From assembly GCA_033398695.1 (NCBI GenBank), contig CM065818.1:80348092-80412091 (forward strand): 64,000 nucleotides of DNA. The letters are read 5' to 3'. Below are positions 10,843 to 21,727 of this stretch, piece by piece. The stretch comes from Orobanche coerulescens. Lineage: Eukaryota > Streptophyta > Magnoliopsida > Lamiales > Orobanchaceae. A program made the translations under genes and the position numbers. Position 1 is the first letter of the stretch, and every line of letters begins with the position of its first letter. The notes under the pieces were generated by a model. The model made no database searches, was not told the origin of the DNA, and saw only the letters and a program-made list of their open reading frames with translations.

Positions 10843-11567
10843 AATTCGACGACGGGATCGGTCCGAAAGCATGATGGATCGGCCATATCATGCTTGAAAG
10901 GGACATGTTTGGACTTCATATCTTGACAAGATAATGAAGTTATCTTCTCCTTCCCCACCATGTACACATACGGCCGAAGCATGAAGATAGAGGGAAGACT
11001 TTCTTCTTCATGTCATTATCTCCCATATCTTGTTAAGGATCGGCCGATTTGGATGCTTGCAAAAAGGAAAGATTTGTGAAGATTTTCATCAAGAATCTCT
11101 CATGTCACCATCATGAAATAAAGACCAAGATTGCTTGGTATCTTCTTGTGATTTTCGGCCGAAATGATGTGTTAGGAAGTTTCCTTTTTTTCGTTTTGTT
11201 GTATTTTCGTACGGTTATAAACTACTATATATAGTAGTGTTCGTTGTACTTGTAAATCATCGAGAATCATAATAAACTTTGTATTTCCTTTGAAATATAC
11301 GTTGAACGAGTTCGACAAACCTTAGTTATTGTTTCGACGAGTCTCGAGATATTAACTTAATCAATTCTCAATAGGTCTTGGGAAGAGATTGCCTTTTATC
11401 GAGTTATAGGTCTAGTTCGATAAAAACACACCAAACTCCGTACATCTTACTCATCACGGCCGAATCCCACATAAAATTCGTCCATCACCTTTGTAATTTC
11501 GATCCATATTGTAAACGTGTTAATCTTCCGTTGTGTTTTATACGTATTACTTACGTAATTCGTATCA
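10692..11567 (+). repeat. 3' LTR of CRM-1b
   Basis: TGATACGATATC to CGTAATTCGTATCA, 876 bp, followed by the right TSD copy CAAGA. The first 151 bp encode the end of Pol. Confidence 0.93.
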
Positions 11568-11572
11568 CAAGA

Positions 11573-12118
11573 AAGGACAATTTGTGAAGACTTTCATCAA
11601 GTATCTCTTCATGTCACCATCACCTAATAAAACCAAGATTCACCATATCTCTCCTTCCCCACAAAATCGATCCAAAGCATGAGATTTGAGGAAGATTTTC
11701 ACCAAGTATTTCGGCCGATTGGGATGTTGTTAGGAAGTTTCATTTCTCGTTTTGTTGTATTTTCTTACGGTTGGAAACTACTATATATAGTAGTGCTCGT
11801 TGTATTGTAAATCATCTGGAAAGTAATAAACCTTGTATTTATTTGAAATATACGTTGAACGAGTTCAACAAACTTTAGTTATTGTTTCGACGCGTCTCGA
11901 GATTTTAACCTGATCAATTCTCAATAGGTCTTGAGGAGAGATTACTTTTATCGAGTTATAGGTCTAGTTCGATAAAACACATCCAAATCCGTATACACTA
12001 CTACCTCACGGCCGAACTCCATTAAAATTCGGCCACCCTTAGTAAATTTCAAGTGATACTTTGATACTTGTTAATCTTCCGTTGTATTTTATACGTATTA
12101 CTTACGTAATTCGTATCA
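11573..12118 (+). repeat. 3' LTR of CRM-1a, right part
   Basis: Resumes the CRM-1a LTR exactly after the TSD and ends in CGTAATTCGTATCA. It carries the TATA palindrome and the LTR hairpin. Confidence 0.92.
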
Positions 12119-12243
12119 ACAACGGATAACAAATCATCACCTACGGTCTTAAACGCCAAAATCAGTTGTCGAGAAAATAATACCGGAAGTCGACAACCGG
12201 GAAATATCCGAAAAAAATCCAAAATAACCGGAACGAAAATCGT

Positions 12244-12300
12244 GGGTATTACATCCTACCATCCTAAAAATAAGTTTCGTCCCGAAACTTGAAACAAAAG
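12244..12300 (-). other. 3' UTR/LTR junction of Tekay-like remnant
   Basis: On the minus strand a GACGAAACTTATTTT-type block and a purine-rich AGGATGGTAGGA run into TGTAATACCCACG, the usual PPT plus LTR start of Tekay/Del elements. Confidence 0.5.
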
Positions 12301-12763
12301 CAAGGCGACTCTCGACAACACACCAGAACTCCAGGCAATATAAAGCCACTATGATCCGATTCCATACGCAAGAATGCTTACGAAAAGCAACGAGCATGAA
12401 TCGCTGCGTTTGATAAAACCAAGCAATACAAAAATCAAATTACGATTTCGAGATCAAACAAAAATGATTGTACAACGACGAACGAATAGCAATGATCGGA
12501 CAACAACGATCAACTGTGACGTTCACACCTAAAATCAAGACATCAATAACTTGTAGGAAGCACGAGGTGTTAGTTTCGAACACGGTTCACAAGAAATCGA
12601 TCCGAACTTGGAAAGATCACAATGATATGCACATCAATTTGGAACAATATCAGAACTCGCTCGAATGACAAAGGTGAGAAACAATACAAGGTCAGAAGCA
12701 TTAATGAACATAATCGCCTCAATACGATCGAATGAAACGGAAACGAGAAGAAAAAAGAAAATG

Positions 12764-12815
12764 TGGGTATTACATTATATCACCTTTAAAAGAGGTTTCG
12801 TCCCCGAAACCTAAA
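12764..12815 (-). other. Second 3' UTR/LTR junction of Tekay-like remnant
   Basis: On the minus strand GTTTCGGGGACGAAACC, then AAAGGTGATATAA and TGTAATACCCAC. It is about 520 bp from the first junction, so two element ends or a duplication are involved. Confidence 0.5.
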
Positions 12816-13931
12816 CAACGAAAACGAAGTGCTTGAATAGCAACCTTCCCGGCCATATCCTCTTGGTCCCGTATCTAATCTCCATAACCAAGTGTACCGC
12901 GGTCCCGGTCGCGTCCTTTGTCATACTAAGCGGATTCTCACTCAATACGATTGCACCACTTCGCGAAAACAATATGCTAAAGTACCAACTTAGCATGACA
13001 TATCACAAAAGGTAACCAATAACAACTCGGGAAGAAAATCCACGAGGTATCCTTTTAAAGGAAATCTTTTGAAAATCCTTGGATTTGTATGCTATTCAAA
13101 ATAAACTTTAAAAGTACCTTTGGTACCTCGAGTTGTTTCATCAAAACTTGTAATCAACATACTCTAACCGTCTCATTGGAAATCATTTGCCAAAATAATA
13201 TTTCCTTGTAACCGGCGTTATCAAAATCGTCATGCCTTTACTCATCACCATCACCGCTAACAACCAACAAGTTAACCATGCAAGATCATCAAACCATTCC
13301 TACATACTCTAACATTTCCAAATCCGAGTTTGAACTTTACATCGAGTGAGATTTTTCATCTTTCACTATATATTTTTGAAAAATAAATCGTATTGGTTTT
13401 TGAAAAAAAATTGTGTGAAAATTTTTTTTAAAAATCATGTACTCGAATTATTCGAAAATACAATAGTACGTTAAAAGTCACTTCCAAAAATTCTCCCAAC
13501 ACTACACAAGAATCAACGACGGTAACATTTTACAAAATGTTCAAGGTACTTTAAAACAACTCTTTCAATACCGTCGAGGTTTTATTTGAGAATCCTAGGC
13601 CGGCTCGCAAATTTCAAACAATTTCCAAAGTTCATACGAAGCCGCCGAATTAATCGCAACGTCAAATTAGTTTCAAAAATTGATTTCCGCAACTTGCACA
13701 AACTTATGAAAGTTTTAGGAAAACATTTCGAATACATACACACAACAGACATAATTTATCAACTCACCGAACAAAATCAATTATCACTTAGCGCGAATGA
13801 AAGGTCACCACACTCGTCCACATAAAACGGTTGTCATCACTAGACAAAGCACATAGAATACAGTCACAGACGACTGACTGTAGAAAGTTAGACCTAACGG
13901 CTAAAATGCGGTTCCATATTCTCTGTCCCAG

Positions 13932-14063
13932 CTAATTAACGCACGCTACAACAATTATTTAGCGTGCGCTATTCATGCTGCATTAGCGCGCGTTACAACA
14001 ACATTAGCGTGCGCTACTCATGCCACATTAGCGCGCGCTAGCCTTGTACTTAGCGTGCGCTAA
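13932..14063. repeat. Cluster of TAGCGCGCGCTA-type palindromes
   Basis: Six to seven near-palindromic words of the form TTAGCG(C/T)GCGCTA at intervals of about 20-30 bp, separated by short AT-rich spacers. The words are GC-rich within an AT-rich surrounding. Function unknown; they resemble the GC-rich words in the LTR fragment at 31064-31510. Confidence 0.6.
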
Positions 14064-14991
14064 CAGCTCAAATTCAGCACGTGATTACGAACATATATAC
14101 GACATTACAAAAATCAATGGTCACAAATGAACAACAACACGTTCGAGTCCCAAAGCCATTGATTTGACACTTCATGAGAAACCATCAAAAGACAATTGTT
14201 ATTCAAAAACCGAAATCTCACCTCTTATTAAAGAGAGCTATCTCAATGGCCACAAATCGAACGACCCAGCATTCACATCATAGTTTTAATTTAAAACTGG
14301 CAACACTGCCCGAACAACAAGAACATCATCACGTATTTGTCGACTAACAGTCATAAAACCGATAAATTGAAAACGAGAGTCACGTCTTGTCTACATTTTG
14401 TAGGCTTCACTTGAGTTCAAAAATCGTGTTTTGAAAACTTACAATACAAGATGAAAATAAAATATCGGTAGTTTGAATTCTAAAAAAAAAATTTCGGCCC
14501 TCAGGTCATTATACAAAAATCAACTTTTTTCCTCCCTTTGGAGGATGTTTTAAAACAAAATATACGTGACTCCCCAAAAACATGTAAAGTTTTAAAATAT
14601 CACATTGATGAATTTTTCTTTGCGTAACCACACCAAGGCTATTACTCTTGTAAAAACGACTTATATCAGGATGTGTGTATAAATACATATATGTTGGCAC
14701 CACTTCCATTCTAGCATCATACGAGGATCAAACAACATAGGCCACATAATCACAAATCACCTTTAAACTCCACGTCATAACACAAAATCATACAAGCTCG
14801 TATATCACAAGGCACAATATAGTAGGGAGACCTACATCCACAGGTCGTACGAAGATGATGACTGCACCTCGATACTAATCACAGCCGACATCACAGACGA
14901 CGCGTCGCGACACGACTTAGATGCACACAACTGGCGTAACAAGACACGACAATACCCGATGGACCCGATAGCCTAGGTTTCCGCAACCTAA

Positions 14992-15020
14992 GCTCGATAC
15001 CATATTCGTAACACCCCAAA
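14992..15020 (-). other. PBS-like site and LTR end of Tekay-like remnant
   Basis: On the minus strand GGGGTGTTACGA is followed by ATATGGTATCGAGCTTAGG. This matches a GGGGTGTTACA LTR end plus a mutated tRNA-Met PBS (TGGTATC-AGAGC type). Confidence 0.5.
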
Positions 15021-15805
15021 CCACTTGGGAATATTACAGCCTTGCACCCTCTCCATGAGGATCTACCAGGCTAAATACGAAAACAATACATCACATTTTA
15101 TGCCGATATGGCTAAATAATGAACCATTAGACCGATTTGGTCTTTTACCAAAAAATTTTACATCGAAAATACAAAGCTCCTTTTTCTAACTCGTACCCAC
15201 GCAGGGGTTAGGTTACTTTAATACTTCCCGAAAATGGAAAATACCCCAACAAAAAGACAAAACAATAAGACTTCACCAAATACCCAACACGGCCTTCATG
15301 TGATTGGCATCGTCGTCTTCCATCATCCTTCGTACCGATCCTGTGATTCGCTCCCCAAAGAACTGCAAGTACACGGACGCACACAGACATCCACCCCCCG
15401 AATACTCGGGGGTTAGCAAAACTCCACTGTTTTGCTAGTGCAAGTATAAAGTGCAAATACGAGCTATACACAACATACTCCAAGAATATAAAAACTTGAT
15501 TAATTCCACAATTCAACCCAATGAAGATTTCCCGAGATATTTCATTGAATAAAATAGTTCAAACCATGAAAAATTGGAATGAGACACGCAGGCTCTTTGA
15601 AAAGCATTTAAAAAGTCTCGGGAGTTCTAGAAAGACATTTATGGGCTAATAAATCTTTAACTCGACAAACCACATAGGGACACGGGCCAAAGAATTGTTT
15701 TTGCTCAAAGATACCAATCTGGTCACAAACACAGGGTCCACGACCCAAATCATCCATATCCCATACTCGAGTGAATAACACAACAGTCACACTCGATACA
15801 TAACC

Positions 15806-16810
15806 TGATACGAATTACGTATTAAGATGAACGTAAATTCGCCGGAAAATGCAGCGGATATATTTTGTTACCTCACAACACTCGAATATGTGTAACACTC
15901 GTAAGATATAACCGAAAGTAGGGCAATTCGGCTTACGTAAACAAGAACAATATGAATGATTTATCAAACTAGACCTATAGTTTGATAAGATAATCTTTCC
16001 TCAAGACCTATTGAGAATCGATTCGATTAAAACTCGAAAACGCGTCGAATTATAATCAAGGTTTCGATGAAAAGCATTCACCAAGAAAACACAAGTGTAT
16101 TCTTATTTTCTTCAACATACAATATCCATAATGAAAGCATCAACAAGACTACTTATAGCATGGTAGTCTTCTTAGCAACTAAGGAATCAAACAAGATCAC
16201 ATGATCTTGAAATGAAAAACAAAACACAAGATAAAATACAAGGGAATCAAATCAAAGGGAGGGGGAATCACACAACAAAATGAATATAAGACACCCCACA
16301 TAACATGCAAGTCTAATCATGACATGTGAGGGGAGGAAAAACAACAAAAAAATAAAAAAAATCAGCAATAATGGCATTTGCTGGTCTGCCGGACACGGCC
16401 CGTGCCGATCGGCACGGTCGCGGCGCGCATCTGGCCGGCAGGGACTCGACCGTGTCGCCTGGCACGATCGGGTTGGTCGGACAGTGGGAATTGTACTATC
16501 CGGAAGAGTGTGACTCGGTCGTGTCGCCTGGCACGGTCGGGTTGTGTCGGCACGGGCCGTGTCGGACGACACGGTCGGGTTCGGTCGGCAGTGAGATTTC
16601 ACTATCCAGGACACCTCGGCACGGGCCGTGTCGGATGACACGGCCGGATTCGCTCGGCAGTGATCGGCCAGTTCCAGCAGGCAGTGGTCGGCAGCGATCG
16701 GCCAGTTCCGGCAGGTGGTGAATTTTCCGGCCGGTGGTGGTTTTTCCGGCAGTTCGTCCATTTTCCGGTCGATTGTCGACCTTCCGGCATAGCATGACAC
16801 GGGCCGTGTT
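15806..16810 (-). repeat. 3' LTR of CRM-2a, distal part
   Basis: The plus strand begins TGATACGAATTACG, the complement of the CGTAATTCGTATCA LTR end. It contains the family-2 hairpin (TTATCAAACTA arms, near 15963-15991) and the GC-rich block. Ends at the TSD copy GTGTT (16806-16810), where the tandem dimer begins. Confidence 0.85.
16375..16800 (-). repeat. GC-rich block of family-2 LTR
   Basis: Dense iterations of CACGGCCCGTG/GACACGGTCGGG-type words, followed by a run of TTTTCCGGC words. The same block occurs at 47440-47740, 48575-49080 and 52970-53390 in the other family-2 type LTRs. Very CpG-rich and internally repetitive, and more variable between copies than the rest of the LTR. Confidence 0.75.
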
Positions 16811-17038
16811 TGATACGATATCTAATATTCCAGTCGGAGAATCTCCGATAAAAATCGACATCCATGATGATGCAAATTCGCATGGCCATGCATCGTTATA
16901 CTTAGGAGAAAATGTTAAACGGATTGGAGTTACGTTGTTAATCGGAATCGGAGTGACGTAAAATTCGACGACGGATCGACCCGAAAGCATGAAGATCGGC
17001 CGAAACATGCTTGAAAGGGACACTTTGTCTTCATATCT
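16811..17038 (+). repeat. Truncated left LTR of the CRM-1c/1d dimer
   Basis: First 228 bp of a family-1 LTR, from TGATACGATATC to the ATATCTTT near 17038, then joined directly to gag at the codons for FENLSLMG. About 680 bp of LTR, the PBS and the first part of gag are missing. The junction shows a short TTTG overlap. Confidence 0.85.
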
Positions 17039-20000
17039 TTGAAAACTTATCCTTGATGGGAGAACTTGAAGAAAGCGAAGAATTGCGCATGTCCCGTTTC
17101 CTACGAGGTTTGAACAAAAATATTGCTAATTCCGTGGAACTCTACCCCTATTCTGACTTCGATACTTTATGCGGACTTTGCATAAAGTTGGAAAATCAAA
17201 AGAAAACCAAACTCTCTAAACCCGAATTCCCACCTAAATACGGAAATACCAACTTTGGCGCGAGTTCTAGCTCGTTTCCAAAACCTGTCACCACAAGCCA
17301 GTCCGTTACTACCATTCCAAAAACCCCTACCACACCAAAAGAGACGAGCCTATCTAAAGTCCGATGTTTCAAATGTCAAGGATTTGGACACTATCAAAGT
17401 GCTTGTCCGAATCGGAGGATTGTGACGTTACGAGAAGCCCTAGCCGCCCGAGAGGAATTATTAGCCAAGAAGAAAGAGTTGGAGACGTTTTTAACTTAGA
17501 AGCTGACGAAGAAGAAGAATGCGAGGCATACGATGCCCCGAACTATGACACGAACCTTGTCCTTCGCATGTTGCAAACGAAGGCAGCCCCGAGTGACGAA
17601 GAACAACGAGACCAAATATTTCACACGAAGTGTCGTGTCGGAGAGAAATGGTGTAGCTTGATCATTGACGGTGGAAGTTGTACGAACGTGGCATCGAGCG
17701 AGATGGTCTCAAAACTCGGCTTGATCACCACGGCCCATCCTAAGCCGTATGCACTCCATTGGCTCGATGATGGAAACAAGGTGAAATTTTCAAGGCAAGT
17801 GAAGGTCGGACTCACCATGGGTTCGTACGGCGATGACATTACATGCGATGTACTACCGATGGACGCATGTCACGTGTTATTAGGAAGACCTTGGTTATTT
17901 GATCGGGACGTACTACATCGAGGGAGGAGTAATGAGTATGAGCTACGTGACAAAGGTAAAAAAATTGTTCTTAAACCTATGTCACCTCAAGCTATCCGGA
18001 CGATGAGTTCGAAAAAAGTCGAAGGACCGAAACTTACGATGTTTGCAAACGAGAAAGAAGTCGAACACGCCATTGACGATGGCGAACGTGTTTATTTGAT
18101 GATGATCAAAGAGGTCCGAAATCTTGCCACAAAATCGCAACATGAGGAAGAGATAGACGTATTATTACACGAGTTTTGGACGTATTTCAAGACTTGCGGT
18201 AGGATTACCACCTATCCGCGGATTGAACACCGATTGATCTTATACCGAGCTCCATTACCGAACAAAGCGGCGTATCGTTGTAATCCCGAAGAAACTAAAG
18301 AACTACAACGTCAAATTGATGAACTCATGAATCACGGATATGTCCGAGAAAGTTTAAGTCCGTGTGCGGTTCCAGTTCTACTCGTACCAAAAAAAGACGG
18401 AACATGGCGAATGTGTATTGACAGTAGAGCCGTGAATAACATCACCGTCAAGTATCGGTTTCCCATCCCGAGACTAGACGACATGCTGGACGAGTTACAT
18501 GGCTCGGTTATATTTTCCAAGGTTGATTTACGGAGCGGATACCATCAAATCCGCATGCGAGAGGGAGACGAATGGAAAACGGCGTTTAAAACGAAGAATG
18601 GACTTTACGAATGGGTTGTGATGCCATTCGGCCTCACCAACGCCTCGAGCACCTTTATGAGGTTGATGAACGAGGTTCTTAAACCTTTCTTGGGAAAGTT
18701 TGTTGTCGTGTACTTAGACGACATTTTGATCTACATCGGTCCGTAGAAGAACATCTCGAACATTTGCGATACGTGTTTGAGACGCTAAGGGAACAAAAAC
18801 TTTATGGAAAGCGGGAGAAGTGTACTTTCTTAGTCGAGAGTCTTGTCTTTCTCGGCTATGTTGTTTCGAAAGACGGAGTTTCGGTCGACCAAGAGAAGAT
18901 CGCGGCAATCAAGTCGTGGCCGACCCCAAAGACAATCACGGAGGTACGGTCATTTCATGGCCTCGCTTCGTTTTACCGACGATTCATACGGACTTTAGCA
19001 CTATATCCATCCGATCACGAGTGTCCGAAAAGGGAACCTTTGCATGGAACGAAACGGCCCAAAAGGCTTTTGAAAACTTAAAGGGAAAATTATGTGAAGC
19101 GCCGATTTTGACGTTACCCGATTTTTCACAACCGTTTGAGGTAGAATGTGACGCTAGCGGAGTTGGAATCGGGGCAGTGCTTATTCAAAGAGGCCGTCCC
19201 ATTGCCTATTTTTCGGAGAAGTTAAGTGGCGCCCGAGTGAATTATTGTACTTACGACAAGGAGTTCTATGCTATCGTAAGAGCACTCGATCATTGGAGTC
19301 ATTATCTGCGTTCGAAACATTTCGTGCTGCATTCGGATCACGAGTCGTTGAAATACATCAACGGACAGAGTAAGCTAAGCCCGAGACATGCAAAATGGGT
19401 GGAATTTTTACAATCTTTTCACTTTTCATCCAAGTACAAAGACGGGATGAGTAACGTAGTGGCGGATGCACTATCGAGACGGTATGCCTTACTGTCGATG
19501 CTAGATGTTCGTTTGTTGGGGTTCGAGACTTTAAAAGATCACTACAACGACGATTTGGACTTCGGGGAAATTTTTAACCGTTGTAAAACGGCCCCGTACG
19601 AGGAATTTGTTTTACAGGATGGCTTTCTCTTCAAGGGGAATAAATTATGTGTGCCGAGACATACGATTCGGGAATTGCTGGTTCGGGAGGCGCACGGAGG
19701 AGGACTAGCCGGCCACTTCGGCTCGACCAAGACTGTAGAAGTGCTAAAAGAACATTTCTTTTGGCCGAAGATGTATGGTGACGTCAGCACAATCGTGAGC
19801 AAATGCGTAACTTGTCATATGATGAAAAGTTCGTTCAAGTCGAGTACATACATGCCGTTGCCAATACCGTTACGACCGTGGGAGGATGTCTCGATGGATT
19901 TTATTGTGGCTTTACCTCGTACTCAACGAGGCAAGGACTCGATCATGGTAGTCGTCGACCGTTTTTCGAAAATGGCTCACTTTGTCGCGTGCCACAAAAC

Positions 20001-20919
20001 CGATGATGCAAGCAATGTGGCGGACTTGTATTTCCGGGAAATAGTTCGTTTACACGGAGTTCCAAAAACTATCGTGTCGGATCGAGATTCCAAATTTATG
20101 AGTTACTTAAGGAATACTTTATGGAGGAAAGTCGGTACTAAACTCCTATTCGGTACTTCACATCACCCGCAAACCGACGGATGCATCGAGGTAACTAATC
20201 GAACCTTGGGAGCATTATTACGAGGTTGGTAAATAAAACTTCGAGAAAGATTGGGACGTTAAACTTGCTCATGCTGAATTCGCATACAACCGATCACCCG
20301 GTTATGCCATGGCCCATTCACCTTTTGAAGTGGTATACGGATTAAATCCGCACTTGCCATTGGACTTGATTCCCTTGCCGAGCAACGAGTTGGTTCACAA
20401 AGACGCCGAAGCAAAACTCAAATCAATGGTGAAGTTACATGAAAAGATACGGGAACGGATTAAAGAAGTAAATGAAATATACAAACGGAAGTCGAACAAA
20501 AATAAAAAGGCAAGATTATTTGATGTTGGCAACTTGGTTTGGATACATTTGAGAAAAGAAAGATTCCCAAGCAAACGGAAGAACAAATTGATGCCGAGAG
20601 CCGAGGGTCCGTACAAAATTGTGGAAAAGGTGAACGACAACGCATACAAAGTCGAACTCCCGGGCGAATACGGAGTACACGCGACATTCAACGTAGGTGA
20701 TCTCTCACCTTATCTTGACGACGATGGCATTGCGGGGTGAGGTCAATTCCTTTCAAAGACGGAGGGAATGATACGATATCTAATATTCCAGTCGGAGAAT
20801 CTCCGATAAAAATCGACATCCATGATGATGCAAATTCGCATGGCCATGCATCGTTATACTTAGGAGAAAATGTTAAACGGATTGGAGTTACGTTGTTAAT
20901 CGGAATCGGAGTGACGTAA
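17039..20919 (+). pseudogene. gag-pol of CRM-1c, N-terminally deleted
   Basis: Starts inside the Gag domain. Zinc knuckle at about 17367-17408, protease about 17660-17680, RT YLDD at 18711-18722, RNase H about 19140-19470, integrase about 19680-20200, tail into the middle LTR with a stop at 20919. Breaks: lost base near 17465, several 1-3 nt losses at 18175-18250, CAG loss near 18735, losses at 19000-19030, altered CTG/CAG sites at 20095-20240, and near 20735. The RNase H and integrase parts are open over about 400 codons. Confidence 0.87.
20755..20768 (+). other. Polypurine tract of CRM-1c
   Basis: AAAGACGGAGGGAA directly before the middle LTR. Confidence 0.85.
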
Positions 20920-21676
20920 AATTCGACGACGGATCGACCCGAAAGCATGAAGATCGGCCGAAACATGCTTGAAAGGGACACTTTGTCTTCATATCTTTCA
21001 CAAAATAAATGAAGATCACCTCCTTCCCCACCATGACACAAACGGCCGAAGCTTGTAGATAGAGTGAAGACTTTCTTCTTCATGTCACCCTCAAGATATC
21101 TTCAACAAATCAACACCAAATCCCCCTAAGTTCGGCCGATTGGAAGTTAGTGCAAGGGAGGATATTTTGTTCCACTTCATGTCACCATCAAAGATCAAGA
21201 GTGCTTCATGTCCCTTTCACCTAATAACACCAAGAGATTTGATATCTCAATCCTTGGATTTTCGGCCGAAATGATGTTGCTAGGAAGTTCGTTTTTTTCG
21301 TTTTGTTGTATTTTCGTACGGTTGTAAACTACTATATATAGTAGTGTTCGTTGTACTTGTAATTCATCGAGAATCATAATAAACTTTGTATTTCCTTTGA
21401 AATATACGTTGAACGAGTTCGACAAACCTTAGTTATTGTTTCGACGAGTTTCGAGATTTTAACTTTGATCAATTCTCAAAAGGTCTTGGGAAGAGATTAC
21501 CCTTTTATCGAGTTATAGGTCTAGTTCGATAAATACACATCAAACTCCGTACATCTTACTATCTCACGGCCGAACACCATCAACTTTCGGCCACCCTTAG
21601 CAAAATTCAAGTGATACTTTGACACTTATTAATCTTCCGTTGTGTTTTATACGTATTACTTACGTAATTCGTATCA
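20769..21676 (+). repeat. Shared middle LTR of the dimer
   Basis: 908 bp, TGATACGATATC to CGTAATTCGTATCA. Serves as 3' LTR of body c and 5' LTR of body d: a PPT precedes it and a PBS follows. Nearly identical to 25902-26810. Confidence 0.92.
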
Positions 21677-21680
21677 TAAG

Positions 21681-21693
21681 TGGTATCGGAGAC
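21681..21693 (+). other. PBS of CRM-1d
   Basis: TGGTATCGGAGAC, four bases after the LTR. It is followed by TGTCTC, forming the GAGACA-CT-TGTCTC hairpin. Confidence 0.85.
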
Positions 21694-21727
21694 ACTTGTC
21701 TCACAGTTCTCGACATCACTGAAGAAG

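Larger units (their letters stand above)
5590..11567 (+). mobile_element. CRM-1b: complete family-1 element inserted in the 3' LTR of CRM-1a
   Basis: Has both LTRs (873 and 876 bp), PBS, gag-pol and PPT. Flanked by the 5-bp target duplication CAAGA (5585-5589 and 11568-11572), after which the CRM-1a LTR resumes without loss. The LTRs are nearly identical; the main differences are a 3-bp loss at a CGGCCG site and small changes near the TATA box. Related to, but a distinct subfamily from, CRM-1a: in the LTR-encoded tail it reads GENVKRIGV where CRM-1a reads GEKNTRIGV. Confidence 0.93.
1..12118 (+). mobile_element. CRM-1a: Ty3/gypsy CRM-like LTR retrotransposon, 5' end outside window
   Basis: Autonomous-type element with 5' LTR (the first 70 bp lie before the window), PBS, gag-pol, PPT and a 3' LTR. 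The 3' LTR is split by CRM-1b. Removing that insertion and one TSD copy gives a 973-bp LTR, and the 5' LTR (903 bp seen plus 70 missing) has the same length. By eye the two LTRs differ at about four bases, so insertion was recent. The left TSD cannot be seen; the right flank starts at 12119 with ACAAC. The clade call rests on the RT, RNase H and integrase text and on pol continuing into the LTR, both known traits of CRM elements. Confidence 0.9.
12119..15805 (-). mobile_element. Degenerate Tekay/Del-like LTR element remnants
   Basis: About 3.7 kb with no convincing ORF. On the minus strand two places read as the typical 3' end of a Tekay/Del-type element, a GTTTCGGGGACGAAAC-like block then TGTAATACCCAC (12244-12300 and 12764-12815), and one place reads as an LTR end plus PBS (14992-15020). 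The arrangement is compatible with a reverse-oriented element with decayed or missing pol, cut on the left by CRM-1a. A short minus-strand ORF at 12811-12996 lies just before the second boundary and might be a decayed pol end; I could not identify it. No host gene seen. Confidence 0.45.

Noticed and set aside
12468..12668. Short frames at 12468-12668, 13586-13825 and 14509-14709 as possible host genes
   Set aside because: 60-80 codons, low complexity, no recognisable domain, inside decayed LTR-element sequence.
15395..15412. CCCCCGA-ATAC-TCGGGGG hairpin as a transcription terminator
   Set aside because: A bacterial-type terminator has no meaning here and no gene precedes it; probably a chance palindrome in a decayed LTR.
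16252..16800. 182-codon minus-strand frame and overlapping plus-strand frames at 16319-16721
   Set aside because: They lie in the GC-rich block of the CRM-2a LTR; composition alone keeps several frames open at once.
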